Below are positions 9,761-21,114 of a DNA stretch of 64,000 nt, piece after piece. The stretch is from positions 16,898,254 to 16,962,253 of the forward strand of contig NC_053501.1 in NCBI RefSeq assembly GCF_905171775.1, given 5' to 3'. The DNA is from Rana temporaria (taxonomy: Eukaryota > Chordata > Amphibia > Anura > Ranidae). A program made the position numbers and the translations under genes. The notes under the pieces were generated by a model. The model was given only the letters and a program-made list of their open reading frames with translations. It was not told the origin of the DNA and searched no databases. Each line of letters opens with the position of its first letter. Position 1 is the stretch's first letter.

Positions 9761-11854
9761 CCTTTAAAGATTAACACAAACAACAGTGCCTGGTATTGTC
9801 GGGGATCGAAGTTGGATCCCTGTTCAATAAAGTCGGATGCATGTCAGACTTCGAGGAAGGAGGAGGGATGACAAACTTCCAGGGGACCTCGCCTCATCTC
9901 GCTGCAGCCAGGTCTCCTGGAAGTGGGGATGGTATCTTTTCAAAAACAGGTACCCCCCCCCACCCCGAAAGGTGCCAAATGTGGCCCCGGATGGGGGGGG
10001 GGGGGAGGAAGCAAACAAGCGGAGCTTCCACTTTGGAGTTGAATTCTACTTTTAGGTGCAACTCCCAAAAGTTTTTTTTTTGGATAGAGAAGGAATTGGC
10101 TACATACTGACAAGTTTTTATTACCTTCTGTGTTCCCTTTGGTGAGATTTCCCTTTTTACTTCCTGTCCCAGTGACATAAAAATAAATAACTAAAATTGT
10201 GCTTCAGGACATTGGGTATTGCTTGCCTTCAGTTGCTCTTTGTTTAGTGCTGAACAGAATAAAATATTAGCAGTGAATGTACAGTTGGCTCATGTAAAGA
10301 CATTCAAATGAACACCCCTTGAGGCCTGGCTTGTTTTCACAGGTGACTTCCAGTGCCGAGTTGTGTTGGTTATTTCTTTAGTGTGCATAGCTAGATGTGT
10401 GTATTTAGTATCCATAGACCTCATGATTGAAATTCTAAGAGCCTGTATTAGACAGCCAGTTTGATTACCTTTTTTTTTTTTTTTTTTTATAGATCAAGTT
10501 TTTAGAGGGAAAGCTTTTAAAGGGCAAAGCCGACTGATTGAAATAGGGAGACACTCTTTGTGCTCTTACTGATTTAAATTTTTTGCCAAATGTGACCTGC
10601 AGTTGTCACGGTGCTGCACATGTGATCAGTTGTGACACTGGCAATGGATAGCTTGACAGTTTAGCTTAGATCACAAGCAGCTGTGACAACTATCATTTAT
10701 AACATGGCTTGAATTCAACTATTTTAGAAAACCGTTAACCCAATGGAGTTGAAGAAAAAGTCTGAGCTTGTTTGACTGGGCTTCTCCTTGGGGGTTACAG
10801 AAGTGCAATTCGTTTTGCACTCCTGTGACCTGTTTTCAACAGGGAGAGGTCTGAAGTCCGATCTCTGCTGATGTCGCTGGAATCAGTCCAAGCACCTTGT
10901 CACCAGGACAATAAAATCTGGATACACAAGGTGCTTAGACTGATGCCTGTCTCGGCCTCTCAGCGAGCTGCTGAGAGCCAGAGACGGCCGCCCCCAGTCC
11001 CTCCACAGTTCAGCGCTCCAGTGATGGGGGTAGAACGGAGAGCTGCTGACTCGCAGACAGCAGCTCTCCGCTCGGGGAGCTGTGAGAACCGAGCCATTGG
11101 CAGTGTTCGATGGCTTGGTTCTCAGTGCAGAGGCTCCGGGGGACACCGATGCTGCATCCACCTAGGTAAGTGTGATAAGGAAATAAAAAAAAAACATTAA
11201 GGATTAAGGGGCTGGCTGAATTTTTATCTAACAATTGGGACTGTTCAAAAATGTTCTTTCAATCAGCGGCTGCAGCGCTGATGAGTGTATTCTGACATCG
11301 GAGGAGTCCCCACTGTCAGAATACAATAGGACAGCCAGGAAGATTCCTCCATCCACCTTGCTTGTGTGGATGGGGGGAATCTGTTTGAAAAAAAAAAAAA
11401 TCAGCCCACTGGCTGATCGACAAAAAGAAAAAAAAAGCACTAATCATCTGTGGCCAGTCTTAGTTTGGCTTTAAAGGCTTCCTTAATGATGTGGGCGGGT
11501 ACACAGGAAAGATGCCAATTGGCTCCTGTCAAACGCATATTATAGTTAGCATGTAGAGAAGTAGGATATGAAAATAAAATGTAGCAAACTAGAAGATTTA
11601 TTCCAAAATTTTGTAGCATTATAGCAAATATCGATGGTCATAAAATCTTGGGGTTTGACTAGGCTTGGGCCCCATGTACACTCTTGCTGGTAAACATACG
11701 TTCAGAGGCAGTTGGACACTTTTTTTTTTAGGCTGCTCCTGAACTCATTCAATGTTTACTTATGTGGACATGTACACAGGTTTGTTTACTGTCCTTTTTA
11801 GGCAGTTGCGTTTATAGGCCTTTTTTGAAGGCAAAAAAATGAGTTCAGACGCCA
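9761..11854. other. Non-coding, decayed repeats
   Basis: It holds low-complexity C and G runs (9951-9963, 9994-10005), a T-run at 10471-10488 and, at about 10740-11470, GC-rich palindromic repeat sequence of the ranid MITE type (inverted CTCTCCG/CGGAGAG motifs). A part of a GTGTACATG-ended MITE begins near 11670 and resumes after the L2 insert. No coding potential recognised. Confidence 0.5.
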
Positions 11855-12246
11855 AATGCGTTGCCAATAAAAGACAGAATCCCTTTCAAGGCACTCTGTC
11901 TAATTCATAAGTGTATTCAAGGCAACGCCCCCCAATATCTATGCGAAAAAATAAAAGCCCATAACCCCAATCGCATTCTGCGATCCACCAATCAAAACCT
12001 CCTCCAGATACCCAAAGCCAGATACAAGTCCAAAGGAGGTTGAAGATTTGCAGTCCAAGGACCCCGCCTGTGGAATGCACTACCAACCACCATCCGACTG
12101 GAGTCGGACCACTTGGCCTTCAGGAGAAAGATTAAAACCCATCTCTTCTGAGGTCAAGGGGTTCCTTACCCATGAAATGCATACAGCGCCCAGAGGCGAT
12201 TCAGTTCGCATGTGTTGCGCTTTACAAGTCTCTCACTCACTCAACC
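11855..12246 (+). pseudogene. L2-type LINE 3' end, ORF2 C-terminus (copy 1)
   Basis: The frame reads LPIKDRIPFKALCLIHKC, then QGNAPQYL, the conserved block after the reverse transcriptase in LINE-2/CR1-like ORF2 proteins. An in-frame stop interrupts it at about 12042. The frame resumes with FAVQGPRLWNALPTT and ends KIKTHLF. A short 3' UTR follows, with GCGCCCAGAGGCGATTCAGT and a TCAC tail. It is 5'-truncated, and the homologous copy on the minus strand lies at 62020-62845. It is inserted in a MITE that continues on both sides. Confidence 0.85.
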
Positions 12247-12924
12247 CGTTTTTGCCCATTTAAAAAATAGTAAACGCGGCAAAACTGACGTTTTGAAACG
12301 TGGGTTACTATCTGTCAAGTTAAATGGTTCAGTAGAGGTTGTAAAAACGTTCCGTGTACAAGCCTTTTTTAGCTAAGTAGGCAGAATTTAACTGTTAGGC
12401 TTCATGTACGCGGGACGTTGTTCAACCTCCCCTGAACGATTTAACTTGACAGCTAGAAACCAGTGTCTAAAAATGTACATGCTGCGTTTGGCGCTTCAAC
12501 TGCCTCTAAACACAGCTTCTGAACGCATTTTTTTGGGGTTCAAGAAAAACCATCTAAACGCAACTACCTAGAAACGACTATGAACGAACCAGTGTACATG
12601 TACTGATAAGATAACACAGAGGAGAGTTCAGAAGCAGTTGAAACCAGCAGCAGTGTACATGAGGCCTTAGTATTATTTACTCATGCTTTTTCCAAGTGTA
12701 GGTCATAAATACTATTTTGATCTCCTGATGTGAACGAGACCACATATCTCTTCAAAACCTCAGATCCACATTGTGGATGCTGGATGCAAAAGTGCTTAGA
12801 GAGCAAAGGAGAGCAGGAACAAAAAAAAAATGTATATGCCAAAGAGTGGTACATAAAGCCTGCACTAATTATCTAAACTGAAAAAGATCCTGCTCTTCAT
12901 CATCAAAGGGGAAGCATGTTACTT
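12247..12924. repeat. MITE remainder and GTGTACATG-ended repeat
   Basis: The first part continues the MITE split by the L2 fragment. Around 12380-12665 a second foldback-like repeat runs from GGCTTCATGTACGC to GTGTACATGAGGCC. No gene. Confidence 0.5.
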
Positions 12925-13243
12925 CAGGGGTTTCCAAACTTTTCAAACAAAGGGCCGGTTTACTGTCCTTCAGACTTTAGGGGGGCTAGATTATGGCAAT
13001 TGGGGTTCGAGAATGCCCCACACCCAGCATCAGTGAGAATAAACCTGGATGGTCAGTATGAAGAGTAGTGCCTCATTATTGGTATTGGTAGCAGGAATAG
13101 TACACCATTATTGGTATCAGCGGATGAAATGGTGCACCATAGTAGATTTCAGTGGGAGAAGTAGTGCCTCATATCATTTAGAGGAATAGTGCCCCAAAGG
13201 GCCAGTTAAAGGCTAGCAAAGGGCCTCAGTTTTGAAACCCCTG
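12925..13243. mobile_element. hAT-type MITE (copy 1)
   Basis: Ends CAGGGGTTTCCAAACTTTTC and GTTTTGAAACCCCTG are inverted repeats of the hAT (Charlie-like) kind. The interior (repeated GGAATAGTGCCCCA, ATTGGTATC) matches the copy at 26750-27052. Flanking 8-mers do not match, so the TSD has decayed or an end has changed. Confidence 0.75.
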
Positions 13244-14605
13244 GTTTAAAGCAATGTGCACCAGAGTCTATATAGTGTCTGCCCCAAACTCTGTATAGAG
13301 AGCTGGAGATGGCTTCCTCTACCCACCCCCAGCCTCCCCAAGACTGTTAACCCCATTTTCTAGAGTTCATTGCATGAGCAGAGAGAGAATTGTGTGTTTT
13401 CTGTGAGGTTCCTGGTAGACAATTCACATCTCAAAGGCCAGGTCCACTCTATCTGCAGCAATCCATCTTTGAATTAGGTGCAGAACCCATTACAGGTTCC
13501 AATTTAGTGTGAAATACAAACAGGTGCAAGTAGCCCAAAAATACCTGAAAGAGGTTTATCTGCTTTTTATTGTGGCACACTCCACTTGCAGAAGTTTCTT
13601 ACATCATTATAATGGCAAAGGGAGTTTTGTTCCCCTTCAATGCATTTGACCAGTTCTTGTGTGGATTTATCCATCTAACTAACATTGTATACAGTGCCTA
13701 AAATCAAAGGTCATGAAAATTTGTGGACCATTATTAGTTTGAGATATGAGCTCTTTTTTGATCCTTTCTTTAGAATTTGTGGGCCTGGTGCAAATGGACC
13801 CATCTGTATCTGTGTTTTTGTCTCTTTGGACCTCCATAGCATGGCCAGTGTTGGGATCCTTCTCACTACAGAAAGGGTCAATAGGTTCCCGAAGCTTCGG
13901 AGGCAAATGCCTCACAACTTTACTGATCACGTTTCCCACCTGCCAGCTATCGTCCAAAGAGTTTTAAAAAGTCTTGAGTCTTGCAAAAAGAAAAGGCTTT
14001 CCTCAGTGTTTTAGCTACTTCTAGAGAGTCCAGAGTGCTGTGTGTAGCATCAGAACACACGTAATTGCTGCTTGTAATAAATCCTGCTAAATGAATGCAG
14101 TATGAAATCCTGCCCATGTTCTCTTCATTAGTTTGAGGAGCTGATCGTGCTAGTAACATAGGATCCCTGAGCATGGGCGGAAGGGCTTAGAGTGTCAAGA
14201 AAGCTTCTGTCATGCAATAGGTTAATATTTATTACTGAAATCAAGCCAGAAATTTCAGCTAGTAAATTCACATCATTAGTGAGAACGACAGGCCCCCTAA
14301 ATCTGCCTCTGCACCTGGATTGTCCCAGGCAGCCTCCATTCTAGCCCAAGGTCAAATTATAGAGTAGTGTGCACAGGCCCAGCTCCCCTCTCATATACCT
14401 GTTATGAGAACACTGATCTGCCTATGCAACCAAATATACATTTGGAAATCGTGAGCACATTTAAAGTGCAACGTTTACTGCAAATATACTCTATAGTAAT
14501 AATTTTGACAGCAGAAAAGTTTTGTTTTTGTAGCTATTTTTAGTTTTTATTGTTTAGTGTAAGATATAATGTGTTTTTATATACATTTTTGTTATATAAT
14601 TAAGA
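13244..14605. other. Non-coding intron DNA
   Basis: I recognise no repeat family or coding signal. The longest frames (about 110 codons at 13685-14014) have no domain and are overlapped by an opposite-strand frame. Confidence 0.5.
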
Positions 14606-14820
14606 GAATGGCTAGACAGGAGAGCGGGCATTGATGGATAAGGAGGAAATCGGCTAGAGAGGAGAGCGTGCATGGATAAAAGTGGGAACAAATGACTGAT
14701 TATATGAGAGTAGACATAGAAAGAGGAGAGAGGACATTGATGAAAGTGGAGGAAATTGACTAGAAACAAGAACCGACTTGGATGGAATAAAAGGAAATGG
14801 ACTGGAGAGAAGAGCCATCA
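14606..14820. repeat. Degenerate ~42-bp minisatellite
   Basis: About five imperfect purine-rich units, each starting like GGCTAGAGAGGAGAGCG, followed by CATTGATGGATAA and AGGAAAT. It ends directly at the Tc1 fragment. Confidence 0.6.
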
Positions 14821-15478
14821 TGGATCCCAAAGGTGTTTTATCGAGTTAAGGTAAGGACTCTGAGCAGGCCAGTCAAGTTTCTCTACCCCAAACTTGCTCA
14901 TCTATGTCTTTATGGACCTTGCGTTATGCACTGGTGTGCAGTCATGTTGGAACAGGAAGGGGCCATCCCCAAACTATTCCCACAAAGTTTGGAGCATGAA
15001 ATTGTCCAAAAGTTCTTGCTATGCTGACACCTTAAAAATTCCCTTCACTGGAACTAAGGGGACAAGCCCAACCCCTGAAAAACAACCCCACACCATAACG
15101 CTCCCTCCACCAAATGATTTGGACCAGTGCACGAAGCAAGGTACATTAAAGACATGGATGAGTGAGTTTGGGATGAAGGAACTTCACTGGCTTGCACTGA
15201 CCTCAACCTATTAGAACACCTTTGGGATGAATTGGAGCAGAGACTGCAAGCCAGGCCTTCTCACCTGACCTCACAAATGTGCTTCTGGAACAATGGTCAA
15301 ACATTCCCATCGACACACACCTAAACATTGTGGACAGCCTTCCCAGCAGAGTTGAAGCGTGTATAGCTACAAAGAGTGGGCCAACTCAAATTGAACCCTG
15401 CGGACAAAGACTAAAATGCCATTAAAGTTCATGTGCATGTAAAGGCAGGCGTCCCTGTACTTTTGGCAATATGGTGTA
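14821..15478 (+). mobile_element. Tc1-like transposon fragment (copy 1)
   Basis: This matches the second copy at 34381-36198 over its length (shared phrases TTTATGGACCTTGC, GGAGCATGAAATTGTCC, AAAACAACCCCAC). It ends in TACTTTTGGCAATAT.GTGTA, a Tc1-type terminus. The transposase is broken but keeps an ..EHLWDELEQRLQARPS segment (catalytic-Glu region). It serves as the empty-site reference for two nested insertions in copy 2. Confidence 0.8.
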
Positions 15479-15567
15479 GGTAAATGGCAAAATGTCAAAA
15501 CTGTCAGAAAAAGAAGTTGGTGCATGCTTCCAAGGCATATAAAGCTGAATGTGAGGAAACATCTTCC

Positions 15568-16117
15568 TTAACCACTTGCCCACCGCAGTACGAGAATATA
15601 CGTCCTCCCCTTTGTGCGGTGATATCTGAATGATGCGTGCAGCTACAGGCATCATTCAGATATCACCGTCTTCAGCCACCGATTCTGTGCACAATAAGAA
15701 TGATCAAAGCGGCAGTTTCGCTGCTTGATCGTTCTTATAGGCAGCGGGAGGGGACGTCCCTCCTCCCGCCGCCATCCGGTGCTTCTCCGGGCTCTCCCGT
15801 GCTATCGGGGGCCCGGAGAGCGAATCGGCCGGCGCTCGCTGAAGAACCATAGAGATGACTGGTGACCAGACGGTCACAGTCATCTCTATGACCGTCGGAG
15901 GTCCGGGCGCGACGTTATGACGTCACGCCCGGTACCCGAAAGTAAACAAAGCCGCAATCGCGGCTGTCGGTGTGAGATCGGTGAATGTTTTTTCACCGAT
16001 TTCATGCTTGTAAGCCTGGAGGAGAGATGTGGGGTCTTATTGGCCCCACATCTCTCCATAAAGAGGACCTGTCACACTGATTCCTATTACAAGGGATGTT
16101 TTAAATATTTTTGTTTT
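15568..16117. repeat. Dispersed repeat (TTAACCACTTGCC type)
   Basis: It begins TTAACCACTTGCCCACCG, has GC-rich inverted stretches (GATATCTGAATGATG / CATCATTCAGATATC; CATCTCTCC around 16020-16060) and ends with CTGTCACACTGATTCCTATT. Related starts occur at 29857 and 48398. Family name unknown. Confidence 0.6.
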
Positions 16118-16120
16118 ATG

Positions 16121-16634
16121 TTAAAGCGGGAGTTCACCCGAATTTTTTTTTTAAACATTAGATTAATGCTCATTTTGTCAAGGGGAATCGGGTAGTTTTT
16201 TTAAAAACGAAGCAGTACTTACCGTTTTAGAGAGCGATCTTCTCCGCCGCTTCCAGGTATGGTCTTCGGGACTGGGCGTTCCTATTTGATTGACAGTCTT
16301 CCGACAGGCTTCCGATGGTCGCATACATCGCGTCACGGGTAACCGAAAGAAGCCGAACGTCGGTGCGGCTCTATACGGCGCCTGCGCTCCGACGTTCGGC
16401 TACTTTCGGAAAATCGTGACGCGATAGATGCGACCGTCGGAAGCCTGTCGGAAGACTGTCAATCAAATAGGAACGCCCAGTCCCGCAGCCCATACCCGGA
16501 AGCGGCGGAGAATATCGCTCTCTAAAACGGTAAGTACTGCTTAGTTTTTAAAAAAAACTACCCGATTCCCCTTGACAAAATGAGCCTTAATCTAATGTTA
16601 AAAATTAACATTTCCGGGTGAACCTCCACCCTAA
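16121..16634. mobile_element. TTAA-flanked long-TIR MITE (copy 1)
   Basis: It starts TTAAAGCGGGAGTTCACCC and ends in a decayed inverse (GGGTGAACCTCCACCCTAA). Nearly the whole element is a palindrome: the TTACCGTTTTAGAGAGCGAT arm recurs inverted near 16520. The closest relative in the window is 37579-38075. TTAA target duplication and TTAAAG-type ends resemble the amphibian T2/Kolobok-like MITEs. The superfamily is inferred. Confidence 0.8.
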
Positions 16635-16851
16635 TACATGTGGTTGTATTCTGATACGCTCAATGTATATACAGTATAAATGTTTGTATATCATAATTCT
16701 CACCATGGCACTGACCTGATTTCTTTCATGCTTGTCCCTCTGTGTGGGAATATATAGGGGCACCCTGCTTGCCGCATTGGTTTCTGGCTTTGTTCTGTCA
16801 GCTGCAGATTGTGTAAATTTGTTATGTGCTTATGAATTTGTCTATATTAAT

Positions 16852-17484
16852 TAGGGCCGAAACAACTAATCGATGAATCGACAACTAATCGTTTCTGAAA
16901 TTAATCGATTACAATTTTCATAATCGATTAATCGGCCAGTAACATAATGGGGTTAAAAAAACTAAAATTAGCCTTTTATAGTACAAAAAAGCAAATCGCT
17001 ACTGTAAATATTACTTTCACTGTCCCACAGTAAAAAAATGAACCCCTTACAGTAGAGCTTATTTTGTTCTTTTTGTACTTATTTTTGTTTTTTTTTAACC
17101 CCATTATGTTACTAAACATCTCAGGCCTGGGTTCACACGTTTTCTGGTGCTTTTTGCAGAAACACACTACAGTACATTTACATGTTTTCCTATGGGACAC
17201 GTTCACATCCATGATTTTTTTTCAGCTGCTGCGTATTTGGAAAGGGCAAGGACTTAACGCAAAACGATGCTATTTTTTATTTTTTTTTGTTCAATATACT
17301 TCAATGCAGAAAAGCATGTAATGTGTTTTTGCGTCAATTTGTGTTTTGTAATCTGCCCAACAAAAAATTGGCCCAAAAAAAATGGAGAAATGCAATATAT
17401 ATATTTTTTTAAGGCCATTATCCGATTTAATCGAATAATCGGCCAACTAATCGATTATGAAAATAATCGTTAGTTGCAGCCCTA
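16852..17484. mobile_element. hAT-type MITE with TAGGGC ends, perfect TSD
   Basis: Termini TAGGGCCGAAACAACTAATC and TTAGTTGCAGCCCTA are inverted repeats with the cATAATCGATTA motif repeated inside. An exact 8-bp duplication ATATTAAT flanks it (16844-16851, 17485-17492), diagnostic of hAT insertion. The centre holds a fragment of a GGTTCACAC-type repeat (about 17125-17350). Confidence 0.88.
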
Positions 17485-17492
17485 ATATTAAT

Positions 17493-18831
17493 GTACAATA
17501 TAGAATTGAGTGGTTTGTTTCAAAGGGGGGAAAAAAAACGACTTGTTTTGCTTATTTTTTATTGCAATGTGTTTTAGCGGTTGGAAATTTTTGCTGCAAG
17601 ACAGTGCATGACTTGGAAATGCAAACTGATAAACTAGCAGCATTCTTCTACCATGTTCACTTATCACAGATATGTTTCATCTATTTCTTTATCTCTAGTT
17701 TAGTTTGATGATATAAAATGTATTTTATTTTGCCTAGAGCGATATACGCTGGTTGGAAGTTCTGTCATGTAAGTGAGATTTCTTTATTGTTTGATTAATT
17801 TTCACATCCAGGAAGACACATTTCTTCTACTGCTAAACATGCTATAAAGACCTATGCGTGCAGTGCAGATGGTAACGGCACTGCCATCACTGACTTGAAA
17901 TGATTTGCAGCAAGGGTAACACCTACGCCATATTCCTGACAGATGCATCATTCATTTCCATGAAAGATTTGAGAAGTGCTACTGCTCCTTTAGATGCCAA
18001 GAGAGCAATTGCTGCTTCTTGCTGGAACAACTTTCCATCTAAACTGATCATGTTGTCTATTGTAAAAAAAAAAAAAAAAAAAATGATAATGAGATTTTGG
18101 TTACTAGGTTGGTCAATTCTTTGTGTTCCATTGAGGAGATCTGTTTTTTAAGCCTATCATAAAGTAAGTTGGAGACTCCTTCACCAGTGTAAGTGTGTGC
18201 CAGGTGGGGAACGCCACTAAAAGTTAAGAGATTCCACCGTGAAGCAGACCCAACAGTACAGGCCTGTGTCTCTTTTGCTGCTTTTCCGCACAAGGCAAGC
18301 AGTGGTAGGCAGCAAAATCCCAGGGGGTTCCCCCTGGCACGAGAATGAAGTTCTTTACAAATTTTACAAGACACTTGTAACTCTTATTCTGTAAAATTAT
18401 TATAAGTAACACTTGAATCTGTCACATCACTTGTGCAAATCACTGGGTGTTTGGCCACAGTCCAGATTTACCATACAAAGTCTAGGAACATGAAAACACT
18501 ATCAAGGATCTCTCATTTGGCAGGCATTGTGTGAGGGTTGATCTGTTGAAGAGTATATTTAAAAGTGGTCTTTACTAAGTGTCTATAGTGCATATGAGAG
18601 AATGTTTGCTTGGGAGTCTATCTACAAGGCTCAATTCGGAAGAATGTCTCTTTGTTAAGATATTGTGATGGTTCTTAGAATGCGACGTCATTCAGATTTC
18701 ACTTTTCCAAAGCATTCATGGTATTCCAAACTGGAAACATTATTTGTGGGCCCCTTCATACCTTTTTGTTTTGTGGTATAATGGCATGCATGTAATTGTG
18801 TGGCATGTTGTGTGTTAAATCAGGCCTTCAC
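17493..18831. other. Non-coding intron DNA
   Basis: AT-rich, with an A-run at 18062-18082. No repeat family or gene recognised. Confidence 0.5.
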
Positions 18832-19257
18832 TTAAAACGGAGGTCCGGTAAAAAATGTTTTAAAGTCAGCAGCTGCTAACACTGTAGCTGCTGACTTTTA
18901 ATAGGGACACTTACCTGTCCTTGTCGCCAGCGATGTCAGCCGAGGCCGATCCTGGCAGCTCCAGGCACCGCCATCCACAGTAAGGGAAACAGGCAGTGAA
19001 GCCGTGCGGCTTCACTGCCCGTTTCCTACTGCGCAAGCAGCGCAGCGCTTTGTGAATAGGCCGGCTGCTTTCTGGGATACACACAGTTCCCAGAATGCAG
19101 CGCGCCCCATTCACAAGAAGAAACAGAGTGTAGAAGGAGGAAGAGAATCCACCGCAGAGGATGAAGAGGCAGATTTGGGACTTCCACATAGCAACAGCTA
19201 TTTCGGGTAAGTACATTTTTATTTTTATTTTTTTTTCAGGGTGGAACTCCACTTTAA
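18832..19257. mobile_element. TTAA-flanked MITE
   Basis: It starts TTAAAACGGAGGTCCGG and ends GGGTGGAACTCCACTTTAA. The inner arms AGTCAGCAGCTGCTAAC, GCCGTGCGGCTTCACTGCC and TTCTGGGATAC/CCCAGAATGC are inverted. TTAA lies at 18832-18835 and 19254-19257. Confidence 0.7.
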
Positions 19258-19264
19258 AGTGATA

Positions 19265-19654
19265 TTAAAGGCAATCATTAAAAAAAAAGCATGTCGTACT
19301 TTACCTGCTCCGTGCAGTGGTTTTGCACAGAGCAGCTCCGATCCTCCTCTTTTCGGGTCTCCCACTGGCCCCTCTATCTTGCCAAGTGTACCCAAAGCAA
19401 GCAGCTTCCAATAGGGGCACCCAAGCAGACTCTCTCCCGAGCTCCTGCTCTGCATGTCCATTCACACACAGAGCTGTGGCTCTGCCATGCCCCCTCTGTC
19501 CTCATTGGCTCACTGGCTGTAATTGACAGTCTGTGGCTCCTGGAGAGTCCCTGGGAAGCCTCAGTTCTCATGCACAGGTACCTCAGAGCTCAGGTAAGTA
19601 TTGGGGTGGGGGGCCACAGCACAGAGAAGGTGTTGTGTGTTTTTTTTTTTTTAA
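19265..19654. repeat. TTAA-type repeat with GGTTTTGCACAGAGC module
   Basis: It runs from TTAAAGGCAATC to a T-run and TTAA (19651-19654). The module GTGCAGTGGTTTTGCACAG, followed by CCGATCCTCCTC, recurs at about 28165 and 43390, marking a dispersed family. The 139-codon frame here is a by-product. Confidence 0.55.
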
Positions 19655-19659
19655 CACTA

Positions 19660-21114
19660 AGAAAAACATCCAAACCCAAACCCGGCAAAATTCTGCAAAA
19701 ACACATCTGAAGTCTACCAAAGGCATGTGGGGAAAAAGAATCATGGCCTGATGAAACCAAGGTTGAACTTTTTGGCCATAATTCCAAAAAGATATGTTTG
19801 GCGCAAAAACACTGCTCATCACCAAAAAAACACCATCTCCATTGTGAAACATGGTGGGGGCAGCATCATGCTATGGGGCTGTTTTTCTTCATCTGGAACA
19901 GGGGCCTTAGTCAGGGTAAAGGGAATTATGAAAAGTTCCAAATACCAGTCAATATTGGAACAAAACCTTCAGGCTTCTACTAGAAAGCTGAACTTCATCT
20001 TTCAGCATGACAACGACCCAAAGCATATATCCAAATCGACAAAGGAATGGCTTCATCAGAAGAAGATTTAATGTTTTGAAATGGCCCAGACCTGAATCCC
20101 ATTGTCAGGTCACCTGTGGCCAGGTGACAAGTGCACCCCGTTGGGGTCAGGGATGCACCACAGGGTAGTGAACCCTATGGCCAACTGCTGCGATCAAAGA
20201 GGAAGCGTGAACCCAAGATTTCCTAGGGCGCGGAGTCTAAGACCCAGCTTTGTGTTCACCAGAGCCTCTGGTGGTGAGGATGGCCTTCGCCGCAGCTGGA
20301 TCCAGGTCGCAACCCCTGGGGTCCCCAAGGTTACGCTCCGCAGGGAGAGGGGGGAAGCAGCAACCAGGACAAGCGATAGTGATGGGTAAGCCGAGGTCGG
20401 GGCAACAGGCAGACAAGGGTAAACAAAGAACAGGCCAAGGGTCAGGGAAATGGGCAAACAGGAGAAGTCAGAGACGAGCCAAGGTCGGTACACAGGAAGG
20501 TAAACGTAACACACTGCAGACAGGAACAAACTACAAACAAAGGTTGAACAGCACTGCAGACCTGTAGTGCAACAGTTTATATAGACTTCCTGGGGAGTTG
20601 ATATAGACTTCCTGGGATGGCCTGGGTGGGGCCATACATGGAGGAAGGTGATAAAAGACAGCCAGAAAGAGGGTCAGGCCTCTAATGAACACATGAAACA
20701 GATAAGCTGCCAGACTTTATTGCATATCCATGACATCCATTGAAAATCTGTAGGGTGATCTGAAGAGGACTGTGCACAGGTGATGCCCTCACATATTGGG
20801 AGTGTTTTTGCAAAGAAGAATGGGCAAATATTGCCAAGTCAAGATGTGCCATGCTGATGGACTCCTACCCAAAAAGACAGAGTGCTGTAATAAAAGTCAA
20901 AGGTGCTTCAACAAAGTATTAGTTTAAGGATGTGCACACTTATGTAACCATATTATTTTTTTTCTTCCCTCCACCAAAAATATTTCAGTTTGTTGAACAG
21001 TTAATAGGCACTCTAAAGGTGGAAAAAGTTCTGAATTGATTTATCGTTGTCTAATTTTTTAACATCACAGAAACCTGACATTTTAAGACTTTTTTTTTTT
21101 TTATATCCACTGTA
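19660..21114 (+). pseudogene. Tc1-like transposon, interrupted transposase
   Basis: The middle of a Tc1 transposase is legible: RYVWRKNTAHHQKN, then VKHGGGSIMLWGCFSSSGTG and FQHDNDPKH (second catalytic Asp region), with TKEWLHQKK. After 20102 a 633-bp foreign element interrupts it. The sequence then resumes at 20741 with AAAATCTGTAGGGTGATCTG and runs to the 3' end, TATATCCACTGTA. The 5' third, including the DNA-binding domain, is missing. It carries frameshifts and cannot be active. Confidence 0.88.
20103..20735. mobile_element. 633-bp TG...CA element inside Tc1 (LTR-like?)
   Basis: The insertion is bounded by TGTCAGGTCACC and ATCCATGACA and flanked by the near-identical 5-mers CCCAT (20098-20102) and TCCAT (20736-20740). 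Removing it restores the Tc1 reading. TG...CA termini with a 5-bp duplication fit a solo LTR; the short inverted TGTCA/TGACA would also fit other classes. It has no coding capacity. Boundaries are good; class is uncertain. Confidence 0.6.
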
